From positions 23,358,366 to 23,422,365 of the forward strand of contig OW804094.1 in NCBI GenBank assembly GCA_942159475.1: 64,000 nt of DNA. Reading direction: 5' to 3'. The stretch comes from Sthenelais limicola (Eukaryota > Annelida > Polychaeta > Phyllodocida > Sigalionidae). The notes beneath the pieces are model-generated. The model saw only the letters and a list, made by a program, of their open reading frames with translations, was not told the DNA's origin and did no database searches. Shown here one piece after another: positions 1-11,257 of this stretch. The position numbers and the translations under genes were made by a program. Each line of letters opens with the position of its first letter. The stretch's first letter is position 1.

Positions 1-683
1 GCAAGTGCCACTGCGCTTGTCTATTACAGTACATCCTGGGATGGATTCTGGTGAAATCTGACATACAACTATTTGGCAGCATATTTTATCGAAAATTGCA
101 AGAATCTTTTCACCAATATCATAGCTTTTTATAAATGATCTGTGTTGACCATGGAAAGATGGAGGCTTGTGTTATGGAAACATGTAGAACACGTGGATAT
201 TAACATTAGAGCATTGATAAATATGACGTGTTTTCTATAGATTTTATACTGTACCATTAGTCCCATCATTCCATTCAAAATGGCAGCCATGCAAATCCTC
301 TATTGTATATATTTCTCAAAGTATTAGGAAAATAGGTCATGAGCTCTGAGCAAACCAGATCAAAATTCGCCAAAAAGTTGTTTTGAAACCATTTCGGTCG
401 CTGATAGTAAAGTTGCTAGGTAGCTTCAATTTTACAACTGACAGTAACTGATGCTATAGCTCTATCAGACTGGCAATATTCGTTACATGCATGGAACAGA
501 AACGTGATATTTGACAGGCTCTATTTGATATTGAATTGAATGCGACCTGTCATTCGGGAGATGATTATTGTCATCAAATTTTCATAAAATACCTGTCTTG
601 TATTTCACTCCTGTACTTATGTGTTGATGAGTTTAGTGTGACCTTGGATCATGATACAGTTTTCTTTTATTCAAGATATTTAT
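1..683. other. Non-coding sequence with an interspersed repeat
   Basis: No exon can be supported here. Positions about 121-330 resemble 22670-22880, and in part 43620-43705, sharing phrases such as GTACCATTAGTCCCAT and AAAATGGC(A/G)GC(C/T)ATGCAA, so this is a dispersed repeat of unknown class. The stretch probably lies in an intron upstream of the NHL-repeat exon at 1924. Confidence 0.5.
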
Positions 684-918
684 GGGTCAGATTTTCAGAA
701 AATGTACAATTAGCAGCTCTACACATTTAGTAAATTCTGCTAAATTAGGCTGCAATTTGGTCAATACTTGGTAAATTAGAGTATATTCAGCATTGCATTG
801 ATTCTAGCAATGTGTTTGGTTAGGTTGAACTTTATTTTGAACTTTATTTTTGTCTGAAATTTAGGTTATTTGAGAGGATTGGTGAAGGTGTATTGTACAT
901 TTTCTGACGGTTTCACCC
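684..918 (+). mobile_element. GGGTCAG-family MITE copy 1
   Basis: This is a full-length copy. The left end is GGGTCAGATTTTCAGAAAAT and the right end is its decayed inverse, ending CACCC. The interior matches the A subfamily (GGCTGCAATTTGGTCAATAC, TTTGGTTAGGTTGAAC). There is no coding capacity. Confidence 0.8.
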
Positions 919-984
919 ATATACAACTATTTTGTGTTACATTTCACTGTAGTTGGTAAGAACTTTTATGGTTTAACATTAACC

Positions 985-1130
985 ATATATGGTACAAGTT
1001 CGGAGCGGGACGGGAAATGTAGAATGAGTTTGGAGGCGGAGTGATACAACACGAAGCCGAAGGCTGAGTGTTGTATCACTCCGCCTGAAAAAGAGTTCCA
1101 CATTTCCCTTGCCCTGTGTACAACAAGTAC
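985..1130. repeat. Foldback palindrome
   Basis: Positions 1034-1052 and 1068-1086 are perfect 19-bp inverse copies (AGGCGGAGTGATACAACAC) around a 15-nt loop. Looser arms extend outward (GGTACAAG against CAAGTACC, GGGAAATGT against ACATTTCCC). The shape fits a small foldback element or the ends of a MITE. No gene is seen. Confidence 0.7.
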
Positions 1131-1575
1131 CATAAGTTTATTAGTGCATGTGCCCTTTTCTTTCTTTAGACATTTTCATTGTTCATGTGTGTGGGTTATT
1201 ACCGAGGAATCAAGAAACACTCGTCAATAAAAGAGTGTTGTTTTTTGGCGTGTCCGTGGTGAGACGCCATAAAGTCCCATCGATATAGGACTAGTTCTAT
1301 CTACATGAGTTCACAGATATGAAACTTCCGGTTGTAGAATGCACATATACAAATTTGTTGTAGTGATTTCTGTTCTTTTAGCTCCTGTTTAGTTTATTGT
1401 TTATAAACGTTTTTTTTATATAAAAGACCACAATACATTGCTCTTGTTTACAGCTTGACATCTTTTACCTGCTTTTGAAATAACTGTAGTGTACCTGTTA
1501 TCTTAGATATAGAAACACAGGGTAGACGGATAAACGGCTGTAGCACCTTTTTCCACTTCACCTTTTTCCACTTAT

Positions 1576-1810
1576 GGGTCAGATTTTCAGAAAATGCACA
1601 ATTGGCAGCTCTACGCATTTGGGAAATTCTGCTAAATTCTGCTGAAAAATTATGAATACCGGGTATATTTGAGTATATTTGGCATCGCACTGATTTAAAG
1701 TATCAGTTCTATTATGTTAAACTGCATTTTGAAGCTGATTTTTGTCTTAAATGTGGGTTATTTGAGAGGCCTGGTGAAGGTGAATTGTACATTTTCTGAA
1801 AATCTGACCC
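1576..1810 (+). mobile_element. GGGTCAG-family MITE copy 2 (B-type interior)
   Basis: This is a full-length copy with both terminal inverted repeats. The interior differs from the A type (TGAAAAATTATGAATACC, GTTATGTTAAAC-like), marking a separate subfamily. Confidence 0.85.
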
Positions 1811-1923
1811 ATATACTAGTTATAGATACAACTTTGATGTACCTGTTTTTGTGGAAATAAAGATTAATAATACCAATAATAACTAATATCATTAATCCTA
1901 AATACTACTCATTATTCTTCCAG

Positions 1924-2133
1924 ATCAAAACGGTTGCCATAGCAACGAGGGAATGCAGGACGTTACTGGGCACTGGTCAAGCAGGCGATGCCCTTGGTCC
2001 AGGGGAGGACCAGATGAAGCTAAATGAACCAGGAGGTCTAACTGTCCATCCCACTACCGGCTCCTTGTACATCGCAGACACAAACAACCACACCATCAAG
2101 GTCTACGAGGCAGCTAAAAATAGCCTAATTGAG
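1924..2133 (+). CDS. NHLRC2: Exon of an NHLRC2-like NHL-repeat protein (partial gene)
   Basis: This is a 210-nt, 70-codon open exon bounded by an AG acceptor (ATTCTTCCAG at 1914-1923) and a GT donor (GAG|GTAGGT at 2134). It encodes one NHL beta-propeller blade: LLGTG near the start, then LNEPGGLTV, then SLYIADTNNHTIKVYE. The LLGTG, NEPGGL and YIADTNNH order is what the propeller of NHLRC2 shows; that protein is a thioredoxin-like plus NHL-repeat protein, and the assignment rests on recalled family motifs. Both ends look phase 0. No other exon of the gene is recognised in the window, so introns are long or the rest lies outside. The last 32 nt with the donor are copied again beside the assembly gap at 6439-6726. 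Confidence 0.75.
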
Positions 2134-3114
2134 GTAGGTTCCTACGTCCTTGGGGACTTGTAATAGTCCAGACTTCTGCTTTATAAGTATGGAAGGGGAG
2201 GGGGGTTAGAGGGAATGGAGGGGTATCTTACATGCTAACAGTCTAGGCCCAAAGTTGAGGAGTCCTTTTAAATTGAGGGAAAGCTTCTCGCTCCAATCCA
2301 CAAAATGCCATTATAATCCCATTAGGACCTTTATTCGCGTTAGCGTTTTACTGTGGATTTAAGAGGAGAAGACATAGATATACTGACAAACGTGGCCCCC
2401 GACTGTTTGAGCCCCTTTTTCGCCCCCTTCTCCCTTTTCCTGCTGTTCCTATTCTATTCCTTAACCTAGAGAAAAGTTTCGGACGTTTACCTAGTGGTCC
2501 AACATTTGGGTTTATAACTCCAAAGCCATTTGTATTTCTGTTTTCGGCACAATGGGTCACATCAAACGAAGTCATTAGGGCGATGATCACCTGACTAAGA
2601 AGTTTACCCCTCTGACTAAGAAGTTTACCCCTTATCAGCCCTTTACCCCTTATCAGATCAGAGACTGCAGAGACTGGGCCAGCGAGCCCCCAGAGCTTAG
2701 CCCAGGGTGCGCCAGCTCAGCCAGCTGAGGTGGTGTGCCCCCACAGAGTCATAAACTCCAGATGTCCACAGTCCAGATGTCAAACTTATTAAATTAAAGG
2801 ATGTACAAAAATAAGTCATGTCTAAATATATTCTCCTTAACATGAGAAAACTTTTGGGCTTTATTCCATAATTCTAGTTTGTTTAGAAGCCAAGATAATA
2901 TTTTATACATTAAACCCATGTGAACTGAATCTAGTGTAAATCCTTTTCCCCATTCAGTCTCTCACCACCACCACCACCAGCCAGGGTATATGACTGGGTA
3001 ATAAAAGTCATTGATATATGACAGGTGGTGGATGAGGGAAGCTAGAAGAGGGGAGGAGTGCCTTCACCACAACCACCACCCACCACCATCTCCTCCTCTC
3101 CACTCCCAGAAGTA
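2134..3114. other. Probable intron sequence
   Basis: This follows the NHL exon donor. It includes the intron segment (2134-2283) that is copied near 6.4-6.7 kb, a run of TAAGAAGTTTACCCCTTATC-like short repeats near 2595-2650, and a CACCACCAC-rich stretch. No exon is seen. Confidence 0.5.
2793..2919 (+). repeat. Dispersed 127-bp repeat, copy 1
   Basis: This matches 4337-4463 nearly base for base, sharing AAGGATGTACAAAAATAAGT and GTTTAGAAGCCAAGATAATA. It is a local duplication of unknown origin with no coding potential. Confidence 0.8.
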
Positions 3115-3174
3115 TCAGCTGAGACACACTGTCTGACATAATAAATATTTATTTTCATTCATTCCTTGCTCTGT

Positions 3175-3447
3175 GTGAGAGAGAGAGGGAAGAGAGAGAC
3201 AGATAGACAGACAGAGAGGAGGGGAGAGAGAGACAAATAGACAGACATAGAGGGAGAGAGGAGGGGAGAGACAGATAGGAGGAGAGAGAGAGAGAGGGAG
3301 AGAGAGAGAGGGAGGGAGAGAGAGAGAGAGGGGGAGGGAGAGAGAGAGAGAGGCGGAGAGAGAGAGAGAGAGAGAGGGAGGGAGAGAGAGAGAGAGAGGG
3401 AGGGAGGAGGGGAGAGACAGACAGACAGACGGAGAGGGAGAGAGGAG

Positions 3448-3488
<41 letters not shown>

Positions 3489-3565
3489 AGAGAGAGAGAG
3501 AGAGAGAGGCGGAGAGAGAGAGAGAGAGAGGGAGGGAGAGAGAGAGAGAGAGGGAGGGAGAGAGG

Positions 3566-3610
<45 letters not shown>

Positions 3611-3612
3611 AC
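3175..3612. repeat. (GA)n polypurine tract
   Basis: About 440 bp are almost purely purine on the plus strand, mainly GAGA with GGGAGG and GACA interruptions. The long Ser/Leu/Pro reading frames on the minus strand are artefacts of this repeat. Confidence 0.95.
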
Positions 3613-3929
3613 TGAATTCCTGCTCTGTGTCTGTGTGTGCCAGTGTGAGGACTGTGGAGGAGGAGAGGAGGAGGAGACACCTGGGGGATTCCCCCTTATG
3701 TGAGTCAGGTTTCTCTCCACCACCACCACATCTCTGCCCCCACCAGTCCTCCTCCTGTGCCCCGGCTAGGTGCAAATAGGTACTCCTCCTGTAATTCTAC
3801 ACATATTATTAATGATTTAATAAAATTCGAAACCATTTCGTTACATTATAAAGCTAATACAAGTGTCTCTCACCTTTAGAGAATCGATATATATATATAT
3901 ATATATTATCTTAACAAAGTTCATCAACT

Positions 3930-4105
3930 TTCAACCCCCTCTCTGTCTCTCTCTCCCTCTCTCTCCCTCTCTCTCCTCTTCTTCCTCTATCCCAGTTCAG
4001 TCCGATGACTCATTTTTCTGTGACACATCACATCCTTCCTCCTCCTCCCCCTCCTCCTCCTCCACTAATGATGGGCTTTAACAACCCCCCCCCCCCCCCT
4101 CCCTA
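3930..4105. repeat. Pyrimidine-rich (CT/TCC/C) tract
   Basis: Runs of CTCTCTCC, TCCTCC and a 17-base-class C run are preceded by an (AT)n stretch at 3885-3907. This is low-complexity sequence without a gene. Confidence 0.9.
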
Positions 4106-4336
4106 TACATTAAACCCATGTGATGTGGTCCCACTGTGGAGGAAGGAGCCCCCTGGCGGCGAGACAGAGGTATGAGAGGCTGACCTGATATCAGATGCTG
4201 ATATCAGATTATCCCACCACCACCAGCTTTACCCCAGTGCTAGCACCCCAGTCAGTGTAATAAAAGTCTGACCACATGATAATAAAAGTCAGGTGTCCAC
4301 ACAGAGCTGTCACAGAGTTGTTCTATCAACTTTTTA

Positions 4337-4463
4337 AATTTAAGGATGTACAAAAATAAGTCATGTGTAAATATATTCTCCTTAACATAAGAAAACTTTT
4401 GGTCTTTATTCCATAATTCTATCTTGTTTAGAAGCCAAGATAATATTTTATACATTAAACCAA
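4337..4463 (+). repeat. Dispersed 127-bp repeat, copy 2
   Basis: This is the second copy of the repeat at 2793-2919, with only a few substitutions. The segment ATACATTAAACC at its end also recurs at 4104. Confidence 0.8.
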
Positions 4464-4981
4464 ACCCTCTGGTATGTGTGGAGTAGGTCCTCTCTCTCTC
4501 TGTGGATTGAATTATTGCAGGTGGCTCCTTTCCACCACAACGACCACAATAATTCAGCCTCTCATGTCAGTATCCCTTTCATGAGCCCCTCTCATCACAT
4601 CTGCAAGCAAATTCTTTTCATTGCTTCTTCTAAGTTTATTTATTCCCCAGTTCAAAGAAATCAGCCTATTAGAGAAATGTAATTTATCAAATTTAATATT
4701 TGACTAAGAGAGGCTCTTACAGTCAAATAGTAAATGGCAGGATATGCTGAATAAAACCTTTTTTCTAAAAAAAAATCATAATTATGTGCACTTAAAATAG
4801 TCAATGAAATATGCTGGAACTAGCAAAAGGATGCATACAACATTAAAGTTTCCTTTTTAAAAAATGTTTTCGAAACTCATTTCCCTGTGACACATCACAT
4901 ATGGTGTTTATTACACGTTTATTGCACCTGGGCCAATAGGGTTCTGTAAGCACCACCACCTCTACAGGAGTAACCACAAAT

Positions 4982-5022
4982 GGGTCAGATTTTCAGAAAA
5001 TGTACAATTGGCAGATTTAGTA
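4982..5022 (+). mobile_element. GGGTCAG-family MITE fragment
   Basis: Only the left terminal repeat and about 10 further bases (CAATTGGCAGAT) survive. The rest is lost at the junction with pyrimidine-rich sequence. Confidence 0.75.
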
Positions 5023-5263
5023 CATTCAAAATATAACTTAGTCTCTCCCTCTCCCTCTCCCCTCCCCTTCTTCCTACTTCCACAATGGCTTCCACCCAAC
5101 ACCCCGCCCCCCCCACCCCCCACCCCCCGCTAGGTACTCCTCTCTCCCTCTCCTTTCTCGTTCACTCCCCCTCAGTCCTCTCCTCCTCCTCCTCCTCCTC
5201 CTCCTCCTCCACCGCATTTTTTTTCATCTACGTTGTCTAGGGTCCTGCTCCTAACCGCAAAAT

Positions 5264-5812
5264 GCCATTGACTTTTTGATTGACAATTCTGATTTTTCGA
5301 TTGACTATTTTGACTTTCCAATTAATTGTTCTTTCTGACTTTTCGATTGACTATTTCGACTTTCTGATTGACTGTTCTGACTTTATGGTTGACTATTCTG
5401 ACTTAACGATTGACTTAACGATTGACTTTTTAATTCACTATTTTGACTTTTCTGACTTTTCGTTTGACTATTTCGAATTAAAAATTCACTTTTTGATTGA
5501 CTATTTTGATTTTCGATTGACTATTTTGACTTTTTGATTGACTATTTTGACTTTGATTGACTATTTTGACGTTTCGATTGACTATTTTGACTTTTTGATT
5601 GACTATTCTGACTTTTCGATTGACTTTTTGATTGACTATTTCGACTTTTTGATTGACTTTCTGACTTTCTGATTGACTTTTCTAAGTTTCTGATTGACTT
5701 TTCTAAGTTTCTGATTGACTTTTTGATTGACTATTTCGACTTTCTGATTGACTGTTCTGACTTAACGAATGGCATTTCTGACTTTTTGATTGACTTTCTG
5801 ATCGACTATTCT
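5264..5812. repeat. AT-rich minisatellite, about 20-bp unit
   Basis: Many degenerate copies of TTTTGATTGACTATTTTGAC fill this stretch, with units such as TTTCTGATTGACTGTTCTGA. The open frame of Asp/Phe/Leu repeats here is a by-product. CTC repeats at 5190-5215 precede it. Confidence 0.9.
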
Positions 5813-5961
5813 CCCCCTCCCCCTCCCTCTCCCCTTCCTTATTTGCGCTCTGTTGTAGGGGGCCTCTGATATATATCTCTCTCCTCCTCCTCCAGCTGAT
5901 GGGGCAAGATCAAAGGGTTTATGGCCCTGGTGGTGACCCTTTTATCCCTTAGTTTCATGAC

Positions 5962-6125
5962 CAAGTAATAGAATAATACTTAGGATATATCATGAATGAA
6001 ATCAAAATATAACTTAATGTAATTGTACTTTGTTTCATGACCAAGTAATAGAATAATACTGAAATCGAAATATAACTTAATGTAATTGTACTTAGTTTCA
6101 TGTCCAAGTAATAGAATAATACTTA
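5962..6125. repeat. Short tandem repeat, three decayed units
   Basis: AGTTTCATG(A/T)CCAAGTAAT followed by AGAATAATACT recurs three times with AAATATAACTTAATGTAATT between. This is a local tandem duplication. Confidence 0.75.
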
Positions 6126-6385
6126 ATTTTCACTGGTCAAATCAATAAGGCCACCAACAATAGGTGTGTTTCCGATTACCCCCCACCACCAACCCCCTAC
6201 ATAGAGAAACATTCCCCTCCTGCCTTTTTTTGGCCTAAATTGAAAACATCCCTCTTTACCAATGTATAAACACCCCACCTATTAGCTAACGCTGTGTTGG
6301 TAAAAAATCCAACACTCCATCAGCCTCATTCCTCTCTTGTTTAGAAAAGGTTTGTGCCCAGTTGAAAACTGGAAAGGTTATTTTA

Positions 6386-6726
6386 CATGCTAACAGTCTA
6401 GGCCCAAAGTTGAGGAGTCCCTTCAAATTGAGGGAAAGTCTACGAGGCAGCTAAAAATAGCCTAATTGAGGTAGGTCCCTACGTCCTTGGGGACTTGTAA
6501 TAGTCCAGACTTCTTCTGCTTTATAAGTATGGAAGAGGTGAGGGGTGGGGGGCTTAGAGGGAATGGAGGGGTATCTTACATGCTAACAGTCTAGGCCCAA
6601 AGTTGAGGAGTCCCTTCAAATTGAGGGAAAGTCTATGAGGCAGCTAAAAATAGCCTAATTGAGGTAGGTTCCTACGTCCTTGGGGACTTGTAATAGTCCA
6701 GACTTCTTCTGCTTTATAAGTATGGA
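6386..6726 (+). repeat. 193-bp tandem repeat holding copies of an NHL exon end and its splice donor
   Basis: Two further copies of the exon-intron border at 2101-2283 lie here. Each has TCTA(C/T)GAGGCAGCTAAAAA, then CCTAATTGAG and the GTAGGT donor, then the same intron start. The period is 193 bp (CATGCTAACAG at 6386 and 6579). The last copy runs straight into the N gap, so the true copy number is unknown. The exon copies lack the first 178 nt of the exon, so they are not usable as intact exons. Confidence 0.85.
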
Positions 6727-6926
6727 NNNNNNNNNNNNNNNNNNNNNNNNNNNNNNNNNNNNNNNNNNNNNNNNNNNNNNNNNNNNNNNNNNNNNNNNNN
6801 NNNNNNNNNNNNNNNNNNNNNNNNNNNNNNNNNNNNNNNNNNNNNNNNNNNNNNNNNNNNNNNNNNNNNNNNNNNNNNNNNNNNNNNNNNNNNNNNNNNN
6901 NNNNNNNNNNNNNNNNNNNNNNNNNN
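6727..6926. other. Assembly gap (200 N)
   Basis: Exactly 200 N lie inside the 193-bp tandem array. The round number suggests a placeholder or estimated size. A long G run follows at 6961-6979. Confidence 0.98.
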
Positions 6927-7123
6927 TCACCTACTTTAGGAGGAATAAGAGGAGTAGGCGCGGGGGGGGGGGGGGGGGGTCGTAGTTATTCAATTTTATA
7001 AGGTGAACATAAGCAATCACAAACAAATGTGAAGGTTTATGTTAAACAATTTTAATATAATTCGTCATTCAAAGAAGAAGAAAAATCTCGGTCAGCTCTA
7101 GCTATATCTTTAGTATATAATAT

Positions 7124-7356
7124 GTCAGATTTTCAGAAAATGTACAATTCGACTTCGCCAATCTTCTCAAATAACCCACATTTCAGACGAAAAAAAAGTT
7201 CAAAATACAGTTCAACCTAACCAAACAGATTGCTAGAATCAATGCAATGCCAAATATACTCGAATTTACCAAGTATTGACCAAATTGCAGCCGAAATTAA
7301 CAGAATTTACTAAATGTGTAGAGCTGCGAATTGTGCATTTTCTGAAAATCTGACCC
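7124..7356 (-). mobile_element. GGGTCAG-family MITE copy
   Basis: This is an A-type copy in reverse orientation (TTCGCCAATCTTCTCAAATA first, GAGCTGCGAATTGTGC last). The left tip has lost GG. Confidence 0.85.
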
Positions 7357-8104
7357 ATATATTCTTCCAACCATTGCCCCACGTGTATTAAAGTTACGGT
7401 CTATGCTAATCCCACCTTAAACTAAGCATTCTTTTGCCGCATTACTTCCACGAAAAGTCGCCTTGCTGAAATGCTCTGTTCCTTTGATTCATGACTATTA
7501 GTTTTCCAAATTTGCCATTTCTTTGTAAGTTTAAAACTCCTGTCATCTGCTTCCCCTTTTTTCAAACATAAAACTAGCAAAGTTCATATAACCCGGACTA
7601 GGAAAACATATCGAAACGTTTTTTCATCGCTTCCAATGAAAGACATCTCCCATGTTCTTCAGTGCTAAGGGTCTAATGGTGAAAAAAGTGAGCAGAAATA
7701 TTTTGGGTTAATTTTAGTTGGCTCTGCTACTTTAACGATCTTTAACTCAATTCTTACTCAATTTAATTCGGAGTGAGTCGTAAATCATAATTCGGCAAAA
7801 TCTCATCCATTTAATTTGCTACTGCCAAAGCTCTTTACAACTGGATAATTTGACTTTGAAGACTTTCAAAGACTTTCAAATGAGATATGAAAAATGAAAA
7901 ATACAACAGTTGACATTGGAATGGATTCCAGGATATGACAGTCTCAACTGTGATACTATGGGTTATTCCTATTATTGAATAAATTAAGGGAATTAATTTG
8001 AAAGCTGATTACTTTAGAGCAAATAGTCAATTTCTAGTAGTAACAAGTCTTCATCTCACTAGTTGTATAAGCCGAATTCGGGAACTTCATTAGAAAGTAT
8101 ACAT
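7357..8104. other. AT-rich non-coding stretch
   Basis: No exon, repeat unit or RNA gene can be supported. Confidence 0.4.
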
Positions 8105-8339
8105 GGGTCAGATTTTCAGAAAATGTACAATTCAACTTCACCAATCTTCTGAAATAAGCCAAATTTCTGACGAAAATAAAGTTAAAAATACAGTTCAACC
8201 TAACCAAACCGATTGCTATAATCAATGCAATGCCAAATATACTCGAATTTACCTAGTATTGACCAAATTGCAGCCTATTTTAACAGAATTTCCTCAATGT
8301 GTACAGCTGCCAATTGTACATTTTCTGAAAATCTGACCC
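8105..8339 (-). mobile_element. GGGTCAG-family MITE copy with TSD ACAT
   Basis: This is a full A-type copy in reverse orientation. ACAT directly precedes GGGTCAG and directly follows CTGACCC, a clean 4-bp target duplication. Confidence 0.9.
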
Positions 8340-8487
8340 ACATGTTGATGTTAGCCATATCATTATTACAAAAATTAAACACACTAGTCTATAGAAGTTC
8401 ATTTATGTAAGTAGTAAGTTTACTTGCCCAAGTCAGAAGGGAAACAAGGTAGGAAATTATATAGTAGAGCATAGTGTAGACACAAAT

Positions 8488-8689
8488 GGGTCAGATCTTC
8501 AGAAAATGTACAATTGGCAGCTGTACATATTTAGTAAATTCTGCTAAATTAGGCTGCAATTTGGTCAATACTAACCTAACAGATTGTCAGAATCAATGCA
8601 ATGCAGAATATACTCGAATTTACCTAGTATTGACCAAATTGCAGCTTAATTTAGCAGAATTTATTGTGCATTTTCTGCAAATCTGACGC
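8488..8689. mobile_element. Foldback (chimeric) GGGTCAG-family copy
   Basis: Both halves come from the same half of the family. TTTAGTAAATTCTGCTAAAT and GGCTGCAATTTGGTCAATAC on the left return inverted on the right (AGTATTGACCAAATTGCAGC). The normal other half is almost missing. It is therefore a near-palindrome, unlike the other copies. Confidence 0.8.
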
Positions 8690-8712
8690 ATATGACGAAT
8701 ACCAAGTACAAC

Positions 8713-8835
8713 TTTTTTTTTTTTTTTTTGGACGAATTTTATTCAGGTTTTATATTCTGGCAGTGGCCATGCAGCTTAATGTGGCTCGGATCAGATCCGC
8801 TATTCCACCACACCCTGAAATCTAATTACTTACAA
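8713..8835 (-). mobile_element. 3' end of a poly(A)-tailed retroposed sequence
   Basis: A run of 17 T at 8713-8729 is followed 8 bases later by TTTATT (8738-8743). On the minus strand this reads AATAAA, then about 8 bases, then poly(A). The adjoining sequence (GCCACTGCCAGAATATAAAA on the minus strand) is not recognised. It could be a SINE, a LINE tail or a processed transcript; its 5' limit is not seen. Confidence 0.6.
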
Positions 8836-9354
8836 TCAGCAGAAAAGTGAGAGTGAGGTCAAGTACATTTTGATCTTACATATAATAGAAGGGGGACAGA
8901 AGGGGGGATGGATCAAATGAAATAAGAATGCAGCTTTAATAATTCTTCATGGAGAGGATTTGTCTAATTAAATTGAGAAGTCATCGCGGAGATGACTTAT
9001 GCATGACACCAGGAACAGACTGCAATTAATTTTTATTGAGATCAAATTACCCTCGAAATATCACAGATAATTTGAATGAAATTAAGTCCAATTTTAACTT
9101 CTGAAATACATTCATCACTCGTAAAAATCTTTTGACAAATTGCCATTTTTCTGTCTCTTAATTTCAAAGGTAAGAGATTTTTGGTTGACGTAATTGCCAA
9201 CATGATCTTTCTCATTATTAAGTAGGCCTACAGCAAATGGAATCTGTCTCCATAATTAGCCTTGAATTGGAAACTTGATTGAAATCTATGACCAGCATTT
9301 AATCTTATGGATTTATTCTAGAATGTTCCAGGTTTTCTGTTTTCTGATGAGGTT

Positions 9355-9389
9355 CTTTCTTTCTTTCTGTCTTTCTTTCTTTCTGTCTG

Positions 9390-9480
<91 letters not shown>

Positions 9481-9558
9481 AGTTTTCGGTTTTCTGATGA
9501 GGTGCTTTCTTTCTTTCTTCCAAGTTTTCGGTTTTCTAATGAGGTTCTTTCTTTCTTT

Positions 9559-9634
<76 letters not shown>

Positions 9635-9765
9635 GAATGTTCCAAGTTTTCGGTTTTCTGATGAGGTTCTTTCTTTCTTTCTCTTTCTTTCTTTCCTTTC
9701 TTTCTTTCTTTCTTTCTGATGAGGTTCTTTCTTTCTTTCTTTCATTCTTTCCTTTCTTTCTTTCA
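9355..9765. repeat. (TTTC)n microsatellite with interruptions
   Basis: Long CTTT arrays are broken several times by CCAAGTTTTCGGTTTTCTGA-like spacers and TGATGAGGTTC, so the array has also duplicated at a larger scale. Reading frames of Phe/Leu/Ser or Lys/Glu/Arg here are artefacts. Confidence 0.95.
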
Positions 9766-9929
9766 CCGATGCCTCTTCCCCCTGTGTTTGTTTAAAGGGT
9801 TATCTTAAGCCTACAAATGAGTAGCAGGTTTTGGGCTTAATTCTTGTTTTTTCCTGCAGTAATCAATTGTGATTTCCCACTCTCTGGCCTCCTTAGAGCC
9901 AAGCAAGTGTACTAAATAATTCACTAAGT

Positions 9930-10166
9930 GGGTCAGATTTTCAGAAAATGTACAATTCAACTTCGCCAATCTTCTCAAATGAACCAAATTTCAGACGAAA
10001 ATAAAGTTCAAAAGACAGTTCAACCTAACCAAACAAATTGCTAGAGTCAATGCAATGCCAAAATTATTCTCGAATTTACCTAGTATTGACCAAATTGCAG
10101 CCTAATTTAGCAGATTTTACTAAATGTGTACAGCTGCCGATTGTACATTTTCTGAAAATCTGACCC
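9930..10166 (-). mobile_element. GGGTCAG-family MITE copy with TSD AAGT
   Basis: This is a full A-type copy in reverse orientation, flanked on both sides by AAGT directly against GGGTCAG and CTGACCC. Confidence 0.92.
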
Positions 10167-10479
10167 AAGTATGAATACAAAAATTGTGAGTGATTAGGGT
10201 TCTTAAGGATTTAATTCATCCCTCCCCCCCCCCCCTCCAGAAGGGAAGATAGAATTAAAATGTCCAAGGAATGAATAGAAATAGATATCACCTGGACTTG
10301 TTTCACCTGGAGCTGTTTAAGCATTATCATAGAAACCTTTTTCTTCCCCGTGTTCTCCCTGGCTGATAGGAGCTGGAAAAACAGATAAAGTGTTTTGTAA
10401 GGTATCCATAATAAGCTGTTTGATCAGCCTGTCTGAATCAAAATCTGTGATTACAGAAATAGCTTAATTTTAGTATCAT

Positions 10480-10714
10480 GGGTCAGATTTTCAGAAAATA
10501 CACAATCTACAGTTCTACACATCTCTCAAATTCTGCTAAATTTGAGTGAAAAATCATAAATACTGAGTATATCTGAGTGTATTCTGTATTGTATTCATTC
10601 AATAAATCTGTCTGGTTATGTTGAACTGTATTTTAAACCTGATTTTCGTCTTAAACTTCGGTTATATGAGATGATTGGTAAAGGTCAATTGTACGTTTTC
10701 TGAAGACTTGACCC
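10480..10714 (+). mobile_element. GGGTCAG-family MITE copy with TSD TCAT (B type)
   Basis: This is a divergent B-type copy (ATTCAATAAATCTGTCTGGT interior), flanked by TCAT on each side. Confidence 0.9.
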
Positions 10715-10900
10715 TCATATGGCATGAAATTAATCCTAATGTTAGTGAACAAAATAGGACCATTGTACAGCGAGTAAACAGAGAACTCAGATGGCCTCGG
10801 TGTTTAATATCTTTTTAGTTAAAAAATATTTGTTAAGGTTTCTTTTTCCCCTGCTGAAGGTGCTTGTACAGGGAAAGCTTATATAATATGCGCAGCCCAT

Positions 10901-11257
10901 AGAGATAACATAGGCTCTGTATATTGTTTAGCTGGTCAGTAATTGAAGCAAAGAGATAACATAGGCTCTGTATATTGTTTAGCTGGTCAGTAACTGAAGC
11001 CATAGATATAACATAGGCTCTGTATATTGTTAAGCTGGTCAGTAATTGAAGCAAAGAGATAACATAGGCTCTGTATATTGTTAAGCTGGTCAGTAATTGA
11101 AGCAAAGAGATAACATAGGCTCTGTATATTGTTAAGCTGGTCAGTAATTGAAGCAAAGAGATAACATAGGCTCTGTATATTGTTAAGCTGGTCAGTAATT
11201 GAAGCAAAGAGATAACATAGGCTCTGTATATTGTTTAGCTGGTCAGTAATTGAAGCG
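10901..11257. repeat. 51-bp minisatellite, seven units
   Basis: The unit begins AGAGATAACATAGGCTCTGT and ends CAGTAATTGAAGCAA. Copies start at about 10901, 10952, 11003, 11054, 11105, 11156 and 11207. Because 51 is a multiple of three, 17-residue repeats appear in open frames on the minus strand; there is no other sign of coding. Confidence 0.93.

Noticed and set aside
3115..3775. Ser/Leu/Pro-rich minus-strand proteins of about 200 residues
   Set aside because: They are translations of a (GA)n microsatellite, open in all three frames.
4251..4682. Frames of 67-68 codons near a dispersed repeat
   Set aside because: No motif; they overlap a duplicated non-coding segment.
8034..8410. Small frames starting MGQIFRKCTI or ending in similar peptides
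   Set aside because: They are translations of the GGGTCAG MITE ends and recur wherever a copy lies.
9275..9766. Phe/Leu/Ser and Lys/Glu/Arg frames
   Set aside because: They are translations of the TTTC array in overlapping frames.
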